Source of the DNA: Bacteroidales bacterium UBA3623
GTDB lineage: Bacteria > Bacteroidota > Bacteroidia > Bacteroidales > UBA932
Length of the DNA stretch: 8,981 nucleotides
Direction of reading: 5' to 3'
Assembly: GCA_002373715.1 (NCBI GenBank)
Contig: DFLI01000091.1
Coordinates: 1 to 8,981, forward strand
Positions 1 through 5,579 of this stretch are shown one piece after another. The translations under genes were made by a program, and so were the position numbers. Below the pieces are notes generated by a model. That model saw only the letters and a list, made by a program, of their open reading frames with translations. It was not told where the DNA came from and ran no database searches. Within the stretch, counting starts at the first letter, position 1. Each line of letters opens with the position of its first letter.

Positions 1-45
1 CCACTGCTTGGCAATCTCCCTGAAGAAGTAGATAGTGTTTTCCAT
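1..45 (-). CDS. Start of an unidentified protein (5' fragment)
   Basis: An ATG at 45-43 opens a frame that runs off the left edge, giving MENTIYFFREIAKQW. The ATG lies 33 bases past the terminator of the upstream operon, which fits the start of a new transcription unit. No Shine-Dalgarno site precedes it; the upstream bases are AT-rich, as is common in Bacteroidota. The fragment is too short to assign a family. An aromatic-rich N-terminus could be a short amphipathic or membrane-proximal helix, but that is a guess. The call as a gene rests on position, open frame and strand agreement only. Confidence 0.45.
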   Translation of the reverse strand, partial: MENTIYFFREIAKQW

Positions 46-77
46 GTTAAGTACTTTTAATTCAGGGAGAAAGATAG

Positions 78-109
78 AAAAAAGAGCCGACCTTTGAGGC
101 CGGCTCTTT
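78..109 (-). terminator. Intrinsic terminator of the lipoprotein/barrel operon
   Basis: Two 13-base arms (109-97 and 93-81 on the minus strand) pair around a 3-base loop, with one G-U wobble, and are followed directly by six T residues (83-78). The stem is GC-rich (GAGCCGGCC core). It begins 22 bases past the stop codon of the barrel gene. This is a textbook rho-independent terminator reading in the minus direction. Confidence 0.88.
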
Positions 110-131
110 CGTATAGGGGGTTGGATGGTGT

Positions 132-863
132 TTAGAACATGAATCCAATCTTGATCTTGGGGGCTCCCAGGAAGCCGAAGTTGTGGGAATCGGCACCCAG
201 CACGCCCAGACCTTCCTGGGGACGCTGTGCGGTGACACCGTATACATAGCGGAAGAGGTCTACACCTACACCGGCAAAGAAGTTGCGGCTGAAGTAGTAG
301 TCAAATCCGGCAATGACGGATGCACCCAGGGTGTAGTTCTCGCCTACGGAAGTTCCCATCCACTCTTCTACGTCTTTACGCTGCTGGTTGTTGGCGTACG
401 TGGCGCCAAGACGCAGACCTACGGAAGGACGCACGGCGGGAACCATAGGGATCCGGAAATAGTAGCTGCCTGCCAGATAGACCTGGTACGACACACTCTG
501 CTGGAGGATGACCGGTTCATAGGTGGGGATGTCACCCATCTGGGTGCCGGTTCCCTCTACTCCGGGGTAACCAGGGTTGTAGCCAAAGTTAAAGGCTCCG
601 CCCAGGTCCAGTTTCCAGTGGTCGGCCAGGATCAAACTGCCTTCAATTCCGAAAGCCGGAGCCTTGTCCATCCAGTTTGTGGGCAAGGCTGCGCTTTCGT
701 ATGAAGCCAGCGTGCCAGGCAGGGCACTGATGCCTGCATATGCGTTGCTCCCCACGGTCACACTAACGCCCACGCGCACGGGCTTCACGGGCCCTTCCTG
801 CGCCAGGACGCTAACCCCGACGAGCATTGCTGCGGCAAATGCAAATATTCTATTGATATTCAT
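132..863 (-). CDS. Outer-membrane beta-barrel protein, function unknown
   Basis: The 243-residue product starts with a Sec signal peptide (residues 1-21: short basic start, hydrophobic Ala/Val/Leu core, cleavage predicted after VLA at 21). The mature part is rich in alternating polar/hydrophobic, Gly- and aromatic-rich strands, for example around 70-95, 120-135, 145-157 and 178-212. It ends in GFMF with a C-terminal phenylalanine, the classic recognition signal of the BAM assembly machinery. Length and strand pattern suggest a small barrel of about eight strands; the strand number is inference. There are no cysteines and no OmpA-type peptidoglycan-binding domain. The gene starts 38 bases after the coiled-coil lipoprotein gene and is followed by a strong terminator, so the two are very likely co-transcribed. 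The start is fixed by the signal peptide. A specific function cannot be named. Confidence 0.85.
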   Translation of the reverse strand: MNINRIFAFAAAMLVGVSVLAQEGPVKPVRVGVSVTVGSNAYAGISALPGTLASYESAALPTNWMDKAPAFGIEGSLILADHWKLDLGGAFNFGYNPGYPGVEGTGTQMGDIPTYEPVILQQSVSYQVYLAGSYYFRIPMVPAVRPSVGLRLGATYANNQQRKDVEEWMGTSVGENYTLGASVIAGFDYYFSRNFFAGVGVDLFRYVYGVTAQRPQEGLGVLGADSHNFGFLGAPKIKIGFMF

Positions 864-901
864 TGTACTGGCTTTTCTGTTGTCTTACAACTCAGGCAGG
901 A

Positions 902-3856
902 TTAGTCTACGGGCATAAGATCCTGCAGTTCCTCCCAGTAAGAATTGGCCAGGGCGGTGTACATTTCAATCTTAGCCTCAAGCTCGGCAATCTCACCCTG
1001 GATCTTGGTGATATTAACCATTCCGTAGTCACCCATTTCCAAGAGCTCAATGAGCTGGGCAAGCTCTTCCTTATACTGAGCCAGCAGAGCTGTCTTCTCA
1101 GTGATGAGCTTGTCAAGATCCTCCATGTTGTACTCATTGTAATTAGCATCCATGTAGATGATAATCTCCTCGAGGGCGGCAATCTTCACATAAATATCGT
1201 AGAAGTCATTGACGGCATCTATGTAACTCTTGTAGGCGTCGTCTACAGACATCTCAGCACTGGTACGGTTGGCCAACCACTCTTCGTATACGGGCTGTGC
1301 AACGGTCTGATAATGCTCAATCTCAGCCTGGGCGTCGGTTACGTAAGAGAATATATTGTCAATCCATTCCTGCTGAGAAGCATAATTCTGCTTCTTGACG
1401 AAGAGATCTTCCTTCATTCTAATGAGAGCGTAAGCATCAGTATACTCATTATTCTCATCCAGATTCCAGACATAGTAGTTATATGTATAAGGTGCGTCAT
1501 CTTCGTAGTCCCAATTCCAATAATCATAACCATTGTACGATGCAAGAATGGTATAATAGACTCTGCGAGCCTCCCAATATGCGTTGCTCTTCTCCCTATA
1601 AATGGCATATGCAGCATTATAAGCCTCGACAAGCTCCTGGAAGACAGGATCATCCTGCGTACCCAAAGCATCGTAAGCAGCTTTAGCCTCTTCCATATTG
1701 GCCTTTGCAAGAGCTACGGCTTCAACCGTCAATAGTTTCTGAGCCTCATATTCCGCTAAATATGCCTCGGCTTTCTGCAGGGATTCTTCCGCGGTAGCGA
1801 CTGCGGCGGCCTTTGCTGCAGCGGTTTGCTCTAACTCTTCCAGAGTAGCAACAGCCGCATCATAAGGATTCTTTACGGCGTCATAGGCCTCCTTTGCAGT
1901 GGTAAGTTCTCCCTCCTTAACTGCCACAGCCTCAACAGCCTCGTTGTATGCCTTCAGAGCATCCTCAGCAGCCTTTTCGGCGTCTTCGGCAGCTTTCTTC
2001 TTATCGGCATTATTAGGATCTGCTTTATAGATGAGATCTTTGGCGTAGGCATCATCCAAGGCGGTCTGATACTCGGTGAACTTGGTTCCTACAGCGGCCT
2101 TGGCCGTTGCGACAGCCGTAACGGCATCCGTATAGGCCGTTACAATGGCCTCGGTCACAGCCTCCTCTTTCTCTGCCACTACAGCTTTCTGATCAAGAAC
2201 TGCCTTATCGGCTTCAAACTGGTTAGCTTTTGCAGTAGTGAGATTGGCTCTGTAATAGGGAACTACAGTTTTCTCGTAATTTTCAATATCCCAATCGACA
2301 TCTCCATCATTGTACAAGGCCTCGTTATAGATGCTATAGGCCTTCATATAATTGACCCATTCGATGCTTGTAGTAGAGGGCTTATAATTATTCACTTCCT
2401 GATATGCCGCCCAGTATACCTCATACGCTTCGTTGTTGGCTTTACTTGCCTCTTCCATTTCTGTTTTGGCAGGAATCAGTTCGACGTCAGCCTTGGCGAC
2501 ATATTCCCTCATGGAGGCTATCCAATCCTCCATTTCGGCAATTTCTTCTTCTGTATCAGGAATCTCGTAATACTCTTCATCGTAATCGTCCTTCCACTGC
2601 TGAATCGTCTTATTATAGCTCTCAAACCAAGAATTGAAATTATTGTAGAAAATGATGGCGGGAGACCATTGGAAATCCTGGAACCAATCGCCTGCAACAG
2701 GGACAACGCCCTCCATCTCAGGATAGTAGTACCGGTCTCCATATATTTTTGCCTCATCTTTCCACAGCGGGACGAAATCCCCGTTACCATCATAATAACC
2801 CCAAATCTTGGCTCCACTAGCAATGTCGAATTCGAAAACAAGATCATCCCCTAAAGCACTGAACATGAAACTCTGGAAGTCCTTCTGGAAGAACAAAACT
2901 TTTCCGTCACCATCGACAACGGGATCCCAGTTATAGGTAAACTCGGGCTGGATATACAGCTCGCTGGTAGGATCTTCAAATCTATTCTGCCAGAAATTCC
3001 AAGCATTCACATATAGGAGTTGAGCTTCCTCCATAGCAGAAGCAGCGGCAACATAACTAGGATAGATCTTCTCAATCACTTCGTATAAATCTTCATAAGC
3101 AGCCTCGGCGATTGCCTCAAGGGACGATAGCGTTCTCTGAAGCATGGTAATCTGCTCCTGTTTCTCGACAATCTGATTATAAGTATAGTCGAGGCCAGAT
3201 TCAAGATGAGCCTGAATGCGGGCCAATTCAACTTCCTTCTTCAGCAACTCGGCCTGGTTAGTATAAACCTCCTTAGTAGCATTGCTATAAGCAATAAACA
3301 GTCTGGCAATACGCTTGCGCTGTGCATCTTCAAGACTAGCAATTGCTTTAAACATTTCGGCCTCGGCATCAATCAAAGCCTTCTGATGAGCAAGCTCATC
3401 AAGTTCTGCCTGATAGGCTGCTCTTGCCAAGCGATTGATAGCCTCCTGCTTTTGGGCTTCAGCCTGGGCAATTTCAGCCTCGTACTTGGCCTTGAGGGCT
3501 TCCAGTTCTGCCTTCTTTGCCTGGAGCTTGACTCTCTCTTCCTCCAGCTTTACCTTGGCGATTTCCACCTCAACGGCGGCGAGTTCTGCTTCAACGCTAA
3601 TCTTGGCAGCCTCTGCTTCTGCGATAGCGGCCTGGGCCTCCAATAACTTAGCCTGAGCGGCAGCAATAGTCTCCTGGGCCTTGGCCAGTGTAACAGCGGC
3701 CTGCGCGTTGGCGCGGTTCAGCTCGGCCTGGGACTTAATCTCGTCGGCCCGGGCGTTTCTCACGTCGGTCACAGACTGCGACTCTTGGTTCTTTACGCAA
3801 GAGGCGAGAACCAGGGCACCCACCATCATTGCGGCAAATAAACTTTTGTGTTGCAT
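902..3856 (-). CDS. Large coiled-coil lipoprotein with aromatic-rich insertions
   Basis: The 984-residue product has a lipoprotein signal peptide with lipobox LASC and lipidation at Cys20. The next residues are VKNQES, polar and mildly acidic, loosely like Bacteroidota surface-export signals. Residues about 24-285 are almost all helix: a very Ala/Glu/Lys-rich stretch to about 142 with heptad-like spacing, then a more mixed helix. Residues about 286-425 form a Trp/Tyr/Phe/Asp-rich, probably folded segment. A second long helical region spans about 430-770, including Lys/Ala/Glu repeats near 620-650. A second acidic, Tyr/Trp-rich insertion lies at about 772-808, followed by helices to the end. 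Cys20 is the only cysteine. The shape suggests an elongated stalk anchored by lipid and carrying aromatic modules. It is the first gene of a two-gene operon with a beta-barrel. No enzyme motif is visible. It may be a structural or binding protein; this is inference. Confidence 0.85.
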   Translation of the reverse strand: MQHKSLFAAMMVGALVLASCVKNQESQSVTDVRNARADEIKSQAELNRANAQAAVTLAKAQETIAAAQAKLLEAQAAIAEAEAAKISVEAELAAVEVEIAKVKLEEERVKLQAKKAELEALKAKYEAEIAQAEAQKQEAINRLARAAYQAELDELAHQKALIDAEAEMFKAIASLEDAQRKRIARLFIAYSNATKEVYTNQAELLKKEVELARIQAHLESGLDYTYNQIVEKQEQITMLQRTLSSLEAIAEAAYEDLYEVIEKIYPSYVAAASAMEEAQLLYVNAWNFWQNRFEDPTSELYIQPEFTYNWDPVVDGDGKVLFFQKDFQSFMFSALGDDLVFEFDIASGAKIWGYYDGNGDFVPLWKDEAKIYGDRYYYPEMEGVVPVAGDWFQDFQWSPAIIFYNNFNSWFESYNKTIQQWKDDYDEEYYEIPDTEEEIAEMEDWIASMREYVAKADVELIPAKTEMEEASKANNEAYEVYWAAYQEVNNYKPSTTSIEWVNYMKAYSIYNEALYNDGDVDWDIENYEKTVVPYYRANLTTAKANQFEADKAVLDQKAVVAEKEEAVTEAIVTAYTDAVTAVATAKAAVGTKFTEYQTALDDAYAKDLIYKADPNNADKKKAAEDAEKAAEDALKAYNEAVEAVAVKEGELTTAKEAYDAVKNPYDAAVATLEELEQTAAAKAAAVATAEESLQKAEAYLAEYEAQKLLTVEAVALAKANMEEAKAAYDALGTQDDPVFQELVEAYNAAYAIYREKSNAYWEARRVYYTILASYNGYDYWNWDYEDDAPYTYNYYVWNLDENNEYTDAYALIRMKEDLFVKKQNYASQQEWIDNIFSYVTDAQAEIEHYQTVAQPVYEEWLANRTSAEMSVDDAYKSYIDAVNDFYDIYVKIAALEEIIIYMDANYNEYNMEDLDKLITEKTALLAQYKEELAQLIELLEMGDYGMVNITKIQGEIAELEAKIEMYTALANSYWEELQDLMPVD

Positions 3857-3901
3857 AGTGAATAATTAATTAAGATAATTAGTGTTAGTTGAATTAGTGA
3901 T

Positions 3902-3910
3902 CAAAATATA
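3902..3910 (-). promoter_or_regulatory. Probable promoter -7 box of the lipoprotein operon
   Basis: On the minus strand this reads TATATTTTG, close to the Bacteroidota -7 consensus TAnnTTTG but one base longer. It sits 45 bases before the lipoprotein ATG, leaving an AT-rich, SD-free leader of roughly 35-40 bases, usual for this phylum. I see no clear TTTG at the -33 position, so the call rests on the -7 box and its location. Confidence 0.38.
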
Positions 3911-4003
3911 CTAGGGAACACGCTCCGGGCCATTACGGCGGGGGCTTATTTGCATTTTTGGCCTTTTTTGTTCGTTTTTAGTTAAAAATGTTGCACCTTA
4001 CTA

Positions 4004-4015
4004 ATAAATGGTCAA
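4004..4015 (+). repeat. 12-base direct repeat, copy 1
   Basis: ATAAATGGTCAA occurs here and again at 4233-4244, 229 bases apart in the same orientation. The reverse strand reads TTGACCATTTAT. In an AT-rich spacer one such match could be chance. It could also mark two protein-binding sites or the ends of an inserted segment. Confidence 0.35.
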
Positions 4016-4034
4016 GTTCTTATAGCAGAACACC

Positions 4035-4063
4035 GACTCTGACGCACGCCAGAGCCCTTTTTT
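4035..4063 (+). terminator. Orphan terminator-like hairpin on the plus strand
   Basis: CTCTG (4037-4041) pairs with CAGAG (4050-4054) around an 8-base loop and is followed by CCC and six T residues, as in a plus-strand intrinsic terminator. A second small hairpin, GTTCT/AGAAC (4016-4031), lies just upstream. No plus-strand gene precedes it, so it would end either an unseen small RNA or read-through transcription. The stem is short and the call is weak. Confidence 0.3.
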
Positions 4064-4232
4064 ACCATATACTTTTATAATGAAACCATGTGGACACGCA
4101 TGTGTTCTGAAGACAAATTTAGTCGAATTTTCCTTTTATGCAAAATTTTTCTACAATTCTTCCATAAATTTTTAAAGAAACAGCAAAATATTTTTTGTTT
4201 ATAAAATAATTTAATATAATAATGCAGGGTTT

Positions 4233-4244
4233 ATAAATGGTCAA
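4233..4244 (+). repeat. 12-base direct repeat, copy 2
   Basis: Second copy of ATAAATGGTCAA, identical to 4004-4015. It borders the left end of the GC-rich block, immediately before a GGAGGAAGGA stretch. Confidence 0.35.
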
Positions 4245-4318
4245 ACGGAGGAAGGAATGGTGCCCCCGGTGGCTTGTCCACCCCCGGACGAGGGCAGGGG
4301 GAGTGGCGGCAACGCAAA
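4245..4318. repeat. GC-rich block with nested inverted repeats
   Basis: This block contrasts sharply with the AT-rich DNA to its left. TGCCC (4261-4265) pairs with GGGCA (4292-4296), enclosing GGTGG (4268-4272) paired with CCACC (4278-4282). Purine-rich GGAGGAAGGA sits at its left end. The composition and nested pairing suggest a dispersed intergenic repeat or a structured 3' untranslated segment, not a gene. That it is dispersed is inference; I see one copy only. Confidence 0.35.
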
Positions 4319-4346
4319 GAGCATTCCCCTGTAAAGGAGAATGCTC
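4316..4346 (-). terminator. Probable terminator of the rnf operon
   Basis: On the minus strand two 12-base arms (4346-4335 and 4330-4319; GAGCATTC core) pair with one G-U wobble around a TTAC loop. The tail is TTTGCGTT, a poor U-tract, so termination may be incomplete. It lies about 43 bases past the rnfA stop codon and is the best terminator candidate for the operon. Confidence 0.5.
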
Positions 4347-4362
4347 ATACAATAGAATACAC

Positions 4363-4381
4363 GGCCCTTTCTCAAGGGGCC
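4363..4381 (-). other. Hairpin directly after rnfA
   Basis: GGCCCCTT pairs with AAAGGGCC on the minus strand (one C-A mismatch) around a GAG loop, starting 7 bases past the rnfA stop. No T-tract follows it on this strand. It may protect the mRNA 3' end together with the hairpin at 4319-4346. The plus-strand version pairs without mismatch by one G-U. Confidence 0.4.
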
Positions 4382-4388
4382 AAACCTA

Positions 4389-4988
4389 TTATTTCACCAT
4401 GCCGCTGAAGCCCATGAAGGCGAGGGCCAGGATGCCAACGCTGATGATGGCGATGGGCACGCCCTTGAAGGCCTTGGGGACTTCGTTCAGGGCCAGATGC
4501 TCGCGGATGCCGGCGAAGATGACCATAGCCAAGCCGTAACCCAGCGAGGTAGCAAAGGCATACACCAGGGCCTGGCCCAGGTTGAGCATGCCGCCGGGCA
4601 CGAAGGAGAACTCCTTGGTAACCACGTTGATGGCTACACCCAGCACGGCGCAGTTGGTGGTAATGAGGGGCAGGAAGATACCCAGGGCCTGATACAGGGA
4701 CGGGGAAACCTTCTTGAGCACAATCTCTACCATCTGCACCAGGGCAGCGATAACCAGGATGAAAGCGATGGTTTGCAGGTAGGTGATTTCGAAAGGCACC
4801 AACAGGTACTTATTAATGAGGTAAGTAACCAGGGTGGCCAGCGTAATCACAAAGCACACGGCCATGGACATACCCGTAGCGGTGGACAGCTTGTTGGATA
4901 CACCCAGGAAGGGGCAGATACCCAGGAACTGCGCCAGGACGATATTGTTAACAAAGATCGCCGAAATAATTATAAGGAAGTACTCCAT
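4389..4988 (-). CDS. rnfA: Rnf complex membrane subunit RnfA
   Basis: RnfA is one of the two homologous integral-membrane subunits at the core of the Rnf complex (ferredoxin:NAD+ oxidoreductase, Na+ or H+ pumping). The 199-residue length matches the family. About six membrane helices are visible. Both family half-motifs are present: LGICPFLG with Cys25 and LPLITTNCAVLG with Cys113. In the family the equivalent cysteines of RnfA and RnfE jointly hold a buried Fe-S cluster that carries electrons across the membrane. It is the last gene of the operon, starting 3 bases after rnfE, with no Shine-Dalgarno site, so it probably depends on coupling to rnfE. A terminator-like hairpin follows. It is paralogous to RnfE and to NqrE of the Na+-NQR complex; the neighbours settle the choice as Rnf. 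Confidence 0.97.
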   Translation of the reverse strand: MEYFLIIISAIFVNNIVLAQFLGICPFLGVSNKLSTATGMSMAVCFVITLATLVTYLINKYLLVPFEITYLQTIAFILVIAALVQMVEIVLKKVSPSLYQALGIFLPLITTNCAVLGVAINVVTKEFSFVPGGMLNLGQALVYAFATSLGYGLAMVIFAGIREHLALNEVPKAFKGVPIAIISVGILALAFMGFSGMVK

Positions 4989-4991
4989 AGC

Positions 4992-5579
4992 CTAGTTCTT
5001 TTTAAGGTATTTGTTGAACAGAACCATCAGGTAACCCAGGCACAGGAAAGCGCCGGGAGCCATTACAAAGGCCAGCATGCCGTCGTGACCGCCGATGAAG
5101 TTGTAGCCAAAGGCGCTGCCGGAGCCCAGGATCTCGCGAACCAGACCCAGCACGGTAAGGCTGCAGGTGAAGCCCAGGCCTACGCCCAGACCGTCCAGCG
5201 CGCTCTCCCCTACGCCGTGTTTGTTGGCAAAAGCTTCGGCTCGGCCCAGCACAATGCAGTTCACCACAATGAGCGGGATGAACAGACCCAGGGTCTCGTA
5301 CATGGCCGGGGTGTAGGCCTGCATGAGCAGCTGGAGCAGGGTAACGAAGGTGGCAATGACCACAATGTATACAGGGATGTGCACCTTATCCGGAACCACG
5401 GGGGCAATGGCCGATATGGCCATGTTGCTCAGGACCAGCACAAAGAGCGTGGCCAGGCCCATGGAGAGGCCGTTGATGGCGCTGGTGGTAGTGGCCAGCG
5501 TAGGGCACATACCCAGCAGGAGCACAAAGGTGGGGTTGTTCTTGACAAGCCCGTCGGAAACCAGTTTGAACTTACTCAT
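4992..5579 (-). CDS. rnfE: Rnf complex membrane subunit RnfE
   Basis: RnfE is the partner of RnfA in the membrane core of the Rnf complex, with inverted topology in the family. The 195-residue product shows GMCPTLA with Cys25 and IPLIVVNCIVLGRAEAFA with Cys108, the predicted ligands of the shared intramembrane Fe-S cluster. About six hydrophobic helices and a basic C-terminus (KKN) are visible. The start at 5579 is preferred over an upstream in-frame ATG at 5678 because it matches the family N-terminus (MSKFKLVSDGLVKNNP), has GGAGG 8 bases upstream, and overlaps the rnfG stop by 8 bases. The upstream start would extend the frame through the palindromic repeats inside rnfG. It is homologous to NqrD of Na+-NQR. 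Confidence 0.96.
   Translation of the reverse strand: MSKFKLVSDGLVKNNPTFVLLLGMCPTLATTTSAINGLSMGLATLFVLVLSNMAISAIAPVVPDKVHIPVYIVVIATFVTLLQLLMQAYTPAMYETLGLFIPLIVVNCIVLGRAEAFANKHGVGESALDGLGVGLGFTCSLTVLGLVREILGSGSAFGYNFIGGHDGMLAFVMAPGAFLCLGYLMVLFNKYLKKN

Larger units (their letters stand above)
3857..4388. other. Intergenic region between the lipoprotein and Rnf operons
   Basis: About 530 bases without a convincing gene. Read from the rnfA side, it holds two hairpins just past the rnfA stop, a GC-rich block (about 4245-4318), a very AT-rich stretch (about 4115-4235), a plus-strand terminator-like hairpin (4035-4063) and the promoter region of the lipoprotein operon. A 77-codon minus-strand frame (4119-4352) crosses the GC-rich block, the AT-rich block and one of the hairpins. 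Its composition changes abruptly and it has no family resemblance, so I do not call it. No tRNA or recognisable riboswitch is present. Confidence 0.7.

Noticed and set aside
69..76. TATCTTTC on the minus strand as promoter for the gene fragment at 1-45
   Set aside because: It resembles TAnnTTTG apart from the last base, but there is no -33 element at the right distance and it overlaps the terminator tail; too weak to call.
863..1735. Plus-strand 290-codon, Leu/Ile/Val-rich frame antisense to the lipoprotein
   Set aside because: The hydrophobicity arises from complementing Glu/Lys/Ala/Tyr/Asp codons of the coiled coil; no membrane-protein family is apparent.
902..3856. Frameshift or fusion within the long lipoprotein gene
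   Set aside because: The frame is open from a clean lipoprotein signal to a single stop, with continuous helical character between the insertions and no composition break suggesting joined genes.
4119..4352. Minus-strand 77-codon frame in the intergenic region
   Set aside because: It crosses a terminator-like hairpin, a GC-rich repeat-like block and an AT-rich stretch, with abrupt composition changes and no ribosome-binding site or family resemblance.
3857..4388. CRISPR array, tRNA or riboswitch in the long spacer
   Set aside because: There are no regularly spaced repeats, no tRNA-like arms and no recognisable riboswitch core; only isolated hairpins and one 12-base direct repeat.
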